Shown piece by piece: positions 16,153-24,027 of a stretch of 64,000 nucleotides of DNA. Origin of the DNA: Chachezhania sediminis (GTDB lineage Bacteria > Pseudomonadota > Alphaproteobacteria > Rhodobacterales > Rhodobacteraceae). Made by a program: the position numbers and the translations under genes. How positions within the stretch are numbered: position 1 is the stretch's first letter; the number at the start of each line of letters is the position of its first letter. The stretch is taken from contig NZ_VOPH01000003.1 in the NCBI RefSeq assembly GCF_009765275.1, positions 678,201 to 742,200 of the forward strand, written 5' to 3'. The notes beneath the pieces are model-generated. The model did no database searches. It had not been told where the DNA came from and saw only the letters and a program-made list of their open reading frames with translations.

Positions 16153-16635
16153 TTGCCAAATCGAGTCAGTGATCTTGACCTAATCGACCGCCGTATCCTG
16201 AAGGCGCTTCTGACCGAAGGCCGCCTGTCGAATGCGGACCTTGCCAACCGGGTGGGCCTGTCGGCCAGTCCCTGCTGGCAGCGCGTGCGGCGGCTGGAGG
16301 AAGGCGGCTTTATCCGTGGCTATGCATCGATCCTGGACCAGGACCTTCTGGGCGCGGCCGAGACGGTGATGATCGAGGTGGTGCTGGACCGCCACGACGA
16401 CGAGGTGCTGGAAGCCTTCGGGCGCACAATGCAGCAGATGCCAGAAGTGCTGGAGGTCCACCTGACCACCGGCGAATACGACTATCTGATCAAGGTCGCC
16501 GTGGACGGGACCAAGGGCTACGAATCGTTCTTGCGCGAAAAGCTCTATCGCGTGCGGGGGATCCGGCATACGCGGTCCAGTTTCGTCCTGCGGACGCTGA
16601 AGGATGTGCAGGCCTACATCCCCGACGGCGACTAG
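16153..16635 (+). CDS. Lrp/AsnC-family regulator, probable bkd operon activator
   Basis: This 160-residue protein has an N-terminal AsnC-type helix-turn-helix (DLIDRRILKALLTEGRLSN, then ANRVGLSASPCWQRVRRL) and a C-terminal RAM/ACT-like effector domain (EVHLTTGEYDYLIKVAV). The TTG start at 16153 is chosen because Lrp proteins begin a few residues before the DLDxIDRRIL segment and no ATG is available there. It is divergent from the bkd operon, the arrangement of bkdR in Pseudomonas, where an Lrp-like BkdR activates bkd in response to branched-chain amino acids. Its last 4 bases overlap the convergent second Lrp gene. Confidence 0.85.
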   Translation: MPNRVSDLDLIDRRILKALLTEGRLSNADLANRVGLSASPCWQRVRRLEEGGFIRGYASILDQDLLGAAETVMIEVVLDRHDDEVLEAFGRTMQQMPEVLEVHLTTGEYDYLIKVAVDGTKGYESFLREKLYRVRGIRHTRSSFVLRTLKDVQAYIPDGD

Positions 16636-17102
16636 CTGCCCAGCCTCGGCGCGGCCTTGACCCTGCGCAGAGAGACGGAGCTTTCGATGTTCGACACGCC
16701 CGGCACCTTTGTCAGGCGGCCGGTCAGGAAGGTTTCGAAATCCGTCAGGCCGCGGGTGACGACGCGCAGCAGGTAATCGCGGTTGCCGGTCATCAGCCAG
16801 CAATCCGCCACTTCGGGAAAGGCGCGGATCGCGGCTTCGAATTGCGCCAGCGCCTGATCGACCTGCCGGTCCAGCTGGACCGAGACGAAGACGGAAAATC
16901 CGTATCCCAGCGCCGCCTCGTCGATCAGGGCAGCATAGCCGCGCAGGATGCCGCGGGCTTCCAGCTGGCGGATACGCCGGGCGACGGGCGTGGGGCTTAA
17001 CCCCACGCGGGCGCTGATCTCCTGCACGCTCATCCGTCCGTCGGCTGCCAGTAAGTCGAGAATCTGCCTGTCCATCCCGTCCAGTTCGAGTGTATTCGCC
17101 AA
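16632..17102 (-). CDS. Lrp/AsnC-family regulator, divergent from the E1-like enzyme
   Basis: This 156-residue regulator has the AsnC helix-turn-helix (GMDRQILDLLAADGRMS, RVGLSPTPVARRIRQLEARG) and a C-terminal effector domain (DCWLMTGNRDYLLRVV). It is divergent from the large transketolase-type gene at 17213, matching the mdeR-mdeB pairing described in Pseudomonas methionine catabolism, where MdeR is Lrp-like. TTG 17102 has GGAAG very close upstream; an ATG at 17075 is possible but would cut into the conserved first helix. It converges with the other Lrp gene and overlaps it by 4 bases. Confidence 0.82.
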   Translation of the reverse strand: MANTLELDGMDRQILDLLAADGRMSVQEISARVGLSPTPVARRIRQLEARGILRGYAALIDEAALGYGFSVFVSVQLDRQVDQALAQFEAAIRAFPEVADCWLMTGNRDYLLRVVTRGLTDFETFLTGRLTKVPGVSNIESSVSLRRVKAAPRLGS

Positions 17103-17212
17103 AACTTCCGACTGCCCTGGTTGTTTCCGCCAACAAGTAGCCGAAGCGGGCCATCCTTCGCAAGAAATCGGTGTGCAAGGTATGGTATTTTCAGCGCGTG
17201 ATCGGAGGCCCC

Positions 17213-19585
17213 ATGACCAACACCCATCTTCGTACCATCGAACAGCGGTTGCTGTGGCTGTCGCACTGGATGATCCACAATGCCAACCACATCCGGCCCA
17301 AAGCGGATGGGATCAAGGTGGGCGGGCACCAGGCGTCCTCGGCCTCGATGGTGTCGATGATGACCGCGCTCTATTTCTCGGCGTTGAAACCGGAAGACCG
17401 GGTGGCGGTGAAACCCCATGCCTCGCCTGTCTTTCACGCGATGCAATACCTGATGGGCAACCAGACCCGCGAGAAGATGGAGAACTTCCGCGGCTTCGGC
17501 GGGGTCCAGTCCTATCCCAGCCGGACCAAGGATATCGACGATGTGGACTTTTCCACCGGGTCCGTCGGGCTGGGCGTTGCGATCACGTCCTTCGCCTCGC
17601 TGATCCAGGACTATGTCGCGGCCAAGGACTGGGGCGGGGACCGGCCGCTGGGCCGGATGATCGCGCTGATGGGCGATGCGGAACTGGACGAGGGCAACGT
17701 CTATGAATGCCTGCAGGAAGGCTGGAAGCACGACCTGCGCAACACCTGGTGGATCGTCGACTACAACCGCCAGTCACTGGACGGCGTGGTGAAGGAGGGC
17801 CTGTGGGAACGGATCGAGGCGATCTTCGGCGCCTTCGGCTGGGATGTCGTGCGGGTGAAATACGGCGCCCTGCAAAGGGCGGCCTTTGACGAACCGGGCG
17901 GTGACAAACTGCGCGACTGGATCGATGCCTGCCCGAACCAGCTTTATTCCGCGCTGACCTTCGAAGGCGGCGCTGTCTGGCGCGACAGGCTGATGGAGGA
18001 TCTGGGCGATCAGGGCGACGTCACCGCCCTGCTGGACGCCCGCAGCGATGCGGAATTGGCCGCGCTGATGGAAAACTTGGGCGGCAATTGTGTCGAGACG
18101 ATGGCCGACACCTTCGCGGCCGTGGACCACGACCGCCCGACCTGTTTTCTGGCCTATACCATCAAGGGCTGGGGCACGCCGATTGCCGGGCACAAGGACA
18201 ATCACGGCGGGTTGATGACAAAGGCCCAGATGGCAGACTGGCAGCGCCACATGGGCGTGCCCGAAGGCCGGGAATGGGACCCGCTGGCGGCTGTTGAAGA
18301 TCCGGAGGGACTGAAGGCCTTCCTGCGGCAGGTCCCGTTCTTTGCCGCCGGGCCGCGCCGCTATTCCGACGACTATCTGGATGTGCCTACGATCGCGTTG
18401 AAGGTGGATCGCGAGATGTCGACCCAGACCGCCTTCGGCAAAATCTTGGACGATCTGGCCCGGGGGACTTCTGCCCTGGCCGAAAGGATCGTCACCACCT
18501 CGCCAGACGTGACCGGGACCACCGGCCTTGGCCCCTTCGTGAACCGCCGGGGCCTGTTCGCCCGGACCGAGGTCGCGGACACCTTTCGCGACCGCAAGAT
18601 CCCGTCGACGGCGAAATGGGCGTTTTCCCCGCAGGGCCAGCATATCGAGCTTGGCATCGCCGAGATGAACCTGTTCCTGGCCCTGGGGGCTGCGGGCCTG
18701 TCCCATACGCTGTTCGGCAGGCGGCTGATCCCGGTGGGAACGGTCTATGATCCCTTCGTGAACCGGGGCTTGGATGCGCTGAACTATGCCTGCTACCAGG
18801 ATGCGCGGTTCATCATCGCGGGCACGCCATCGGGCGTGACGCTGGCGCCCGAAGGCGGCGCGCACCAGTCCATCGGCACGCCGCTGGTCGGCCTCAGCCA
18901 GGACGGTCTTGCCGCGTTCGAACCGGCCTTTGCCGACGAACTGGCGGTGATCATGGAATGGGCCTTCGATTACCTGCAGCGGGACGGCGACGGGGATCCG
19001 GACGAACGGACATGGCTGCGGGACCAGACAGGCGGGTCGGTATACCTGCGCCTGTCGACCAACCCGGTGGAACAGCCGGGCAAGCGGCAGGACGACGCCT
19101 TCCGGCAGGGCGCCATCGACGGCGGCTACTGGCTGCGGAAGCCCGGGCCGAATTGCGAGGTCGTCATTGCCTATCAGGGCGCCGTCGCGCCAGAGGCGAT
19201 CCGCGCCGCCGGCCTGATCGGGCAGAACCGCCGGGACGTGGGGGTGCTGGCCGTGACCTCGGCCGACCGTCTGAATGCCGGCTGGACCGCGGCGCAGCGT
19301 GCGCGGGAACGCGGGCATGGGGGCGCCACGGCTCATGTCGAGACGCTGCTGGGTGCGCTGCCTCGCGACTGCACGCTGGTGACGGTGATCGACGGCCATC
19401 CGGCGACGCTGGCCTGGCTGGGCGGCGTTGCGGGCCACCGGACGGTGCCGCTGGGGGTCGAACACTTTGGCCAGACCGGGACCATCGGCGATCTGTATCG
19501 TCACTTTGGCGTCGACGCGCAGGGCATCGTGCGGAAGGTCGATGCGCTGACCAGCGGTCGGGCTGTTACCGTGAACCGCGGCTGA
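17213..19585 (+). CDS. Transketolase / homodimeric 2-oxoacid dehydrogenase E1-like enzyme (MdeB-like)
   Basis: This 790-residue thiamine diphosphate enzyme has the domain order of homodimeric E1 (AceE) and transketolase. An N-terminal ThDP domain contains GDAELDEGNVYECLQEGW and ends IVDYNRQSLDG; a middle Pyr domain contains HIELGIAEMNLFLALGAAG and GTPSGVTLAPEGGAHQS; a C-terminal domain includes HPATLAWLG. It is about 100 residues shorter than AceE and has no aceF or lpd beside it. ATG 17213 has GGAGG 4 bases upstream. With the divergent Lrp gene it resembles mdeB, proposed as a 2-oxobutyrate dehydrogenase of methionine breakdown, but methionine gamma-lyase (mdeA) is not adjacent. The exact 2-oxoacid is therefore open. 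Confidence 0.85.
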   Translation: MTNTHLRTIEQRLLWLSHWMIHNANHIRPKADGIKVGGHQASSASMVSMMTALYFSALKPEDRVAVKPHASPVFHAMQYLMGNQTREKMENFRGFGGVQSYPSRTKDIDDVDFSTGSVGLGVAITSFASLIQDYVAAKDWGGDRPLGRMIALMGDAELDEGNVYECLQEGWKHDLRNTWWIVDYNRQSLDGVVKEGLWERIEAIFGAFGWDVVRVKYGALQRAAFDEPGGDKLRDWIDACPNQLYSALTFEGGAVWRDRLMEDLGDQGDVTALLDARSDAELAALMENLGGNCVETMADTFAAVDHDRPTCFLAYTIKGWGTPIAGHKDNHGGLMTKAQMADWQRHMGVPEGREWDPLAAVEDPEGLKAFLRQVPFFAAGPRRYSDDYLDVPTIALKVDREMSTQTAFGKILDDLARGTSALAERIVTTSPDVTGTTGLGPFVNRRGLFARTEVADTFRDRKIPSTAKWAFSPQGQHIELGIAEMNLFLALGAAGLSHTLFGRRLIPVGTVYDPFVNRGLDALNYACYQDARFIIAGTPSGVTLAPEGGAHQSIGTPLVGLSQDGLAAFEPAFADELAVIMEWAFDYLQRDGDGDPDERTWLRDQTGGSVYLRLSTNPVEQPGKRQDDAFRQGAIDGGYWLRKPGPNCEVVIAYQGAVAPEAIRAAGLIGQNRRDVGVLAVTSADRLNAGWTAAQRARERGHGGATAHVETLLGALPRDCTLVTVIDGHPATLAWLGGVAGHRTVPLGVEHFGQTGTIGDLYRHFGVDAQGIVRKVDALTSGRAVTVNRG

Positions 19586-19726
19586 TCAAGCGCCCCACCC
19601 GGCCGCAAGGTCGGGTAGCGGTCGGCCCGTCCCGGAGGGGGCGGCAAGACAGGCCGGGCTTGCCACCGTGACGGGCCGGAACGCGCCCAGCCGCCGGGTC
19701 TTGACCGACAGCATGTCCGTCGTCCC
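19586..19726. other. Non-coding spacer before the reductase remnant
   Basis: No coding frame with a plausible start is visible. A short inverted repeat (ACCCG...CGGGT near 19597-19616) after the stop of the E1-like gene could be a weak terminator. The missing N-terminal half of the reductase pseudogene would have lain here, but nothing recognisable remains. Confidence 0.4.
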
Positions 19727-20139
19727 GAGGCCGATCTGGCGGCCGAGGTCGACGTCCCGAACGCCCGGATGTTCGACCGGCTGAACAATGGCGCCTACAG
19801 GTCCGGCTTTGCCGGCACCCAGTCGGCCTATGACGAGGCGGTGGCGGTGTCTTCGCCCTGCTGACGCGTCTGAACGGTAACTGCCTGTTCGGCGAACGGC
19901 TGACGGAAACGGACATCCGGACCTTCGTCACACTGATCCGTGTCGAGGCCGTCTGTCACCGGATCTTCAAGACCAACCTGCGGTGGCTGAAGGACGATCC
20001 GTGGCTTCCGGCCTGACGCAACGGATCCTGGACCTGCCGGGCGCGTGGGCGACGGTGAACATGGGTCACGCCGCCCGGGGTTGCCATTCGATCAAGGCGC
20101 GGAACCCGACGGGCATCCGACCCGCGGGTCCGGCCCATG
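19727..20139 (+). pseudogene. Glutathionyl-hydroquinone reductase (GST-like) remnant
   Basis: Three fragments in shifting frames reproduce the C-terminal half of a glutathionyl-hydroquinone reductase (YqjG/ECM4 family). Near 19760-19850 there is NARMFDRLNNGAYRSGFAGT; after a frameshift around 19850 comes LFGERLTETDIRTFVTLIR and FKTNLRWL up to about 20014; after a TGA, LTQRILDLPGAWATVNMGH and then IKARNPTGIRPAGP to about 20137. The catalytic N-terminal thioredoxin-like half (Cys-Pro motif) is missing. No intact start or ribosome-binding site is present. The order and spacing match the family end to end, so this is a decayed gene rather than chance similarity. Confidence 0.8.
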
Positions 20140-20247
20140 TAACGGCGATTCCACAGGGCCGAGTTTCGTATATCAGTACGATGTTTCGAAAATGTTGATG
20201 TGCGGGTCGCCCTCCGCTACCACCGAAGGGCAGAGGGAGGAGCACAG

Positions 20248-21744
20248 ATGCAATGGCTTGACGATTTGACCCGCGGCCATCCGGAGGGGCGGCTTGCGCT
20301 GATCGACGGGGACGGCACGCAGGTCAGCTATGGCGACCTGAACCAACAGATCGACGCCTGCGCCGCGGCGCTGGGGCAGGCCGGTGTCGGGCCGGGGGAC
20401 CGGGTGCTGGTGGTGGCGGAAAACTCTGCGCTGATGGCGGTTGCCTTCCTGGCCTCGGTCCGGCTGCGGGCCTGGTGCGTGCCGCTGAATGCCCGCGTGA
20501 CAGGGGCGGAACTGGACGCGATCCGCGCCCATGCCCGGCCGAAGGTGACGCTGTTCACCGCCGATGTCTCGTCCGATGCCGGGGACCATGCGCTGCGGCT
20601 GGGCGCGGGCCGCGGGCCGCGGGTTCTGAACCGTCCGCTGGTTTGGCTTGTGGATCCCGATGCGCTGTCCGAACCCCTGCACGACAAGCCCGACCGGCAG
20701 GTCGCGGCTATGGTCTATACCTCGGGCACGACGGGGGCGCCGAAGGGCGTGATGCTGTCCCATGCCAGCCTGTATTTCAACGCGCTCAGCGCGGCCGAGG
20801 CGCGGAACCTGGCCCCGGAAGACCTGATCGCGCTGGTCCTGCCCTGCACCCATATCATGGCCCTGTCGACGGCGCTGCTTGCGGCGTTCCATGCCGGGGC
20901 CGCCGTGCGGTTGCTGCCGCGGTTCTCGGTCGCGACGCAGCTTCGGGCGTTGGCCGATGGCGCCACGATCATGCCCGCGGTGCCCCTGATCTATACCCAG
21001 ATCCTGACCGCGCTGGATGACGGTGCGGTAACGCTGGACGCCCCCCGCCTGCGCCAGATCGGCTGTGGCGGCGCGCCGCTGGACCCGGCCCTGAAACAAC
21101 GGATCGAACGCCGCTTTGGCCTGCCCCTGACCAACGGCTACGGACTGACCGAGGCCGGGCCGGGTGTCGGCTCGACCTCTTACGGCCCGTACCGGCCGGA
21201 CGGATCGGTGGGCTATGTCTATCCGGGCTGCACGGCGAAGGTGGATGCCCCCGACGCGGATGGCGTGGGCGAGTTGTTGTTCCGCGGGCCGGGCGTGATG
21301 CTGGGATATTACCGCGATGCCGATGCGACGGCGGCGGCGATGACCGAAGACGGCTTCCTGCGCACGGGCGATCTGGCCCGGATCGACGCCGACGGTGCGA
21401 TCCATCTGGCGGGCCGCGCGCGCGAACTGATCATCCGGTCCGGTTTCAACGTCTACCCGCCCGAGGTCGAGGCGGCGCTGATGTCCTGCCCCGGCGTGCT
21501 GCAGGCCGCCGTGGCCGGCCGCCAGGTGCCGGGAAACGAAGAAGTGCTGGCCTTTGTCACGACCGACGGATCGGTCGGTATCGAGGATATCGCCGATCAC
21601 CTGCGTGCGCGGCTGGCCCCCTACAAGCGGCCGCAGCACATCAGGATCGTCGATGCGATGCCGCTGACCTCGGCCGGGAAGATCCGCAAGCCCGCGCTGG
21701 TCGAGGCGTTCCGGGACGACCTGGCGCCGGTCAGCGCGGTTTGA
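20248..21744 (+). CDS. Acyl-CoA synthetase (AMP-forming), class I adenylate-forming ligase
   Basis: This 498-residue ligase activates a carboxylic acid as acyl-AMP and then acyl-CoA. The conserved motifs are all present: YTSGTTGAPKGVMLSH (P-loop), NGYGLTEAGPGVGS, RTGDLARIDADG, ARELIIRSGFNVYPPEVE and the C-terminal catalytic lysine in TSAGKIRK. ATG 20248 is preceded by GGGAGGAG at suitable spacing. It converges on, and overlaps by 14 bases, a PaaI-type thioesterase gene. The substrate is unknown; the neighbouring cleavage oxygenase suggests an acid derived from a carotenoid, stilbene or similar compound, which is inference. Confidence 0.9.
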   Translation: MQWLDDLTRGHPEGRLALIDGDGTQVSYGDLNQQIDACAAALGQAGVGPGDRVLVVAENSALMAVAFLASVRLRAWCVPLNARVTGAELDAIRAHARPKVTLFTADVSSDAGDHALRLGAGRGPRVLNRPLVWLVDPDALSEPLHDKPDRQVAAMVYTSGTTGAPKGVMLSHASLYFNALSAAEARNLAPEDLIALVLPCTHIMALSTALLAAFHAGAAVRLLPRFSVATQLRALADGATIMPAVPLIYTQILTALDDGAVTLDAPRLRQIGCGGAPLDPALKQRIERRFGLPLTNGYGLTEAGPGVGSTSYGPYRPDGSVGYVYPGCTAKVDAPDADGVGELLFRGPGVMLGYYRDADATAAAMTEDGFLRTGDLARIDADGAIHLAGRARELIIRSGFNVYPPEVEAALMSCPGVLQAAVAGRQVPGNEEVLAFVTTDGSVGIEDIADHLRARLAPYKRPQHIRIVDAMPLTSAGKIRKPALVEAFRDDLAPVSAV

Positions 21745-22144
21745 CGGACTTGAAGGTGCCGGTGGCGCGGGCCAGCACGATGCCGGTGTCGTCGCTGACC
21801 TCGCCTTCGGCGAAATAGATCGACTTGCCGCCATCGACCCGGCGCGCCTCGCACACCAGATGCGTGCCTTTGGGCTGGCCGACATAGCTGACATTCAGGT
21901 TCAGCGTGATCGAGGGCCGGATGCTGTCCGGGCTGCCGTCCCAGTTGCCCGCGGTTCCCAGCGCGGTGTCCAGGATGGTGGCGTAAAGGCCGCCATGGGG
22001 AATGCCCATGTGGTTCAGGTGATGCGGTTGCAGGTCCAGTTCGAACCGTGCGTAGTTTTCGGCAAAGCCCGTCCGCGTGATGCCCAGAAGGCTGATCAGC
22101 CCCGTCCCGAGCCTTATGCCAGGATCGCGTTCCGCTTTCGTCAT
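21731..22144 (-). CDS. PaaI-type hotdog thioesterase
   Basis: This 137-residue hotdog-fold protein has the PaaI-family core: HHLNHMGIPHGGLYATILDT with the catalytic-loop HGG, followed by a strand ITLNLNVSYVGQPKG and a terminal strand VLARATGTFKSVK. Such enzymes hydrolyse aryl- or acyl-CoA thioesters and often release CoA from stalled intermediates. ATG 22144 overlaps the stop of the upstream IclR gene (ATGA). Its 3' end overlaps the convergent CoA ligase gene by 14 bases. Confidence 0.87.
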   Translation of the reverse strand: MTKAERDPGIRLGTGLISLLGITRTGFAENYARFELDLQPHHLNHMGIPHGGLYATILDTALGTAGNWDGSPDSIRPSITLNLNVSYVGQPKGTHLVCEARRVDGGKSIYFAEGEVSDDTGIVLARATGTFKSVKPR

Positions 22145-22941
22145 GTCTCGCTTGGTCCCAGTCCCAGTACATGTGCCGCGCGCAGCAGGCGCGGCGCGTG
22201 GTGTTCGATCAGCCTGTCGGCCGGGTTCAGGAAGGCGAATCCGCCGACATTTATCGCATAGGGCGATCCGCCTTCGAAGGATGTCACCGGGGCCGCTATC
22301 CCGTTGATTTCCTTTCGCCATTCACCAAAGGACGTGCAATAGCCGAAATGTGCGAAATCGGCCCTTGCCCGGCTCAGGCCATGTTTCAGGCGGGGGTGAT
22401 CGTCCGGATCGGCGGCGCGCAGCGCCTCGTCCAGCAGGCGCTCCTGTTCGTTTTCCGGCAGGGCCATCAGGATCGCGCGTCCGATCGAGGAATGGAACAT
22501 CGGCACCTGCGCGCCCAGGTGAAAGACCATCGATACCGATTTCGGCGACCGGTGCGTCATCAGGTAGATGACCGACGTCTCGAACCTTTCCCCTAGCGCC
22601 GCGGCCACATGCGGGTTGTCGCCCCGGCAGATCTCGGCCAGTTCCAGCGCCGCGCGGTTCTTCAGGCCCATCTTGGCCAGCACGCCATAGCCCAGCGTCA
22701 TCACCCCCGGCCCCAACCGGTAGGCGCCGCCCGGTTCGGCCTGGGTCAGGTATCCCAGTTTGCACAGCGTATAGGTCAGCCGGGTTACGGTCGCCTTGGG
22801 CAGTCCCGTGCGCGAGGCGAACGCCTGGTTCGACAGGAAGACCTCGTCCGGCTGGAAGGCCCGCAGGATCGACAGGCCCCGGGACAGGGCGGTGATGAAC
22901 TTCGGATCGCTGGCGTCGACGGCCTCGTCATCGTCGGTCAT
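22141..22941 (-). CDS. IclR-family transcriptional regulator
   Basis: This 266-residue protein has an N-terminal winged helix-turn-helix (ALSRGLSILRAF, FASRTGLPKATVTRLTYTL) and the larger IclR effector-binding domain (SSIGRAILMALPENEQ, SFGEWRKEINGIAAPV). ATG 22941 has AGGAGA upstream. Members usually repress or activate aromatic-acid or fatty-acid catabolic genes. It is coupled to the thioesterase and is a likely regulator of the ligase/cleavage-oxygenase cluster around it. Confidence 0.9.
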   Translation of the reverse strand: MTDDDEAVDASDPKFITALSRGLSILRAFQPDEVFLSNQAFASRTGLPKATVTRLTYTLCKLGYLTQAEPGGAYRLGPGVMTLGYGVLAKMGLKNRAALELAEICRGDNPHVAAALGERFETSVIYLMTHRSPKSVSMVFHLGAQVPMFHSSIGRAILMALPENEQERLLDEALRAADPDDHPRLKHGLSRARADFAHFGYCTSFGEWRKEINGIAAPVTSFEGGSPYAINVGGFAFLNPADRLIEHHAPRLLRAAHVLGLGPSET

Positions 22942-23020
22942 GCCGGTCTCTCCTGCTCTGTGCCCGTGGTTCCGTCAGTCAGAATAGAGTTCCGAAGAAA
23001 CCGAGGCAACGGGGCAGGGA

Positions 23021-23983
23021 TCAGTCGCCGGTTTCGCCGTGCATCCGGATCGTCAGCGTGTCGCGGCTCAGCCAGTCGCCGCAATGGTCGCAGGCATAGC
23101 GGGGCCGCAACAGCGCGCCGCAGCTGTGGATGCGCTGGTCCGGGGGCGGACCGCCCGCATTGCACCAACGGTCGCCCCAGTCGGCGATGGCCAGAAGCAG
23201 CGGAAAGAAGCCTTCGGCCCGGGGCAGCACGGAATAGAGAAGCTTGCGGCCCTGCGCCTCTTCCGCGACCAGCCCCAGCGCCATCAGCTTGTCCAGCCGA
23301 TCCCGCACCACGGATACGCCCAGCCCCAGGTCGTGGGCGATGCCCAGAAGGTGCAGGGGTGCCTGGAACAGCAGATAGAGTATCTCGTTGCAGGGCAGGT
23401 CGCCTACGACCGAGGCCGCGATCATCGCCTGGAAGTTCGGAACGGCGGCGGTAAAGCTGGCATCGTTGCGCCGGGCAAGCCGAGGCCGGGGCGCGGTATC
23501 GACCTGTTCGGGCTGGGTGCGCTGGATGGTGACGCTGTCGCTGGTCGCGGGCGCGCCGCAGGCGGTGCAGCGATAGCTGGCGCTGATCACCTGGCCGCAG
23601 CTGCGGTGGACGATGTCGAAGGGCAGCACCTCGGCCCCTCCCGGCGTGGCCCGGTGCCACAGCCAGATGGCGTACATCGCATCCTGCAGGTCCAGCGTCT
23701 TGGGTGTTGGGGCATAGTCCAGCATGCTGGCGCCCGGGCCGGTGTAGCGGCGATACATCATCTGGTCCCGGCAAAGCGCGGCCAGCCGAAGGGACAGCGT
23801 CTGTTTCGGGATGTTCAGCGCCCGCTGGAAGCCGCTGAAGCGGCGGGTGCCGTTGAAGCTTTCCTTCAGGATCAGCATGGTCCACGGATCCCCAAGGATC
23901 TGCAGCGCCCGCCGAAGCGAGGTTGCGGGCGGCCCCGAAAGGTCGGTCATGTCCTGCTTGGGGTCCGGCGCATCGTGTTCCAT
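23021..23983 (-). CDS. Internally duplicated HxlR-type regulator with two cysteine clusters
   Basis: This 320-residue protein contains two successive HxlR winged-helix domains. The first (about 22-113) has RRALQILGDPWTMLILKESF, FSGFQRALNIPKQTLSLRL and YAPTPKTLDL. The second (about 185-274) has DLPCNEILYLLFQAP, LGLGVSVVRDRLDKLMALGL and YSVLPRAEGF. Each is followed by the same Cys pattern: HRSCGQ...YRCTACG (Cys129, 139, 142) and HSCGA...YACDHCG (Cys288, 298, 301), which could bind a metal. Ordinary HxlR proteins are 110-160 residues with one domain. ATG 23983 lacks a clear ribosome-binding site; ATG 23950 is an alternative. It sits 44 bases downstream of the carotenoid oxygenase gene on the same strand and probably controls it. 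Confidence 0.85.
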   Translation of the reverse strand: MEHDAPDPKQDMTDLSGPPATSLRRALQILGDPWTMLILKESFNGTRRFSGFQRALNIPKQTLSLRLAALCRDQMMYRRYTGPGASMLDYAPTPKTLDLQDAMYAIWLWHRATPGGAEVLPFDIVHRSCGQVISASYRCTACGAPATSDSVTIQRTQPEQVDTAPRPRLARRNDASFTAAVPNFQAMIAASVVGDLPCNEILYLLFQAPLHLLGIAHDLGLGVSVVRDRLDKLMALGLVAEEAQGRKLLYSVLPRAEGFFPLLLAIADWGDRWCNAGGPPPDQRIHSCGALLRPRYACDHCGDWLSRDTLTIRMHGETGD

Positions 23984-24027
23984 GGCGGCGCACCCAAGCA
24001 CGGGCGCGCCGTGAAGGCAATCGCGGC

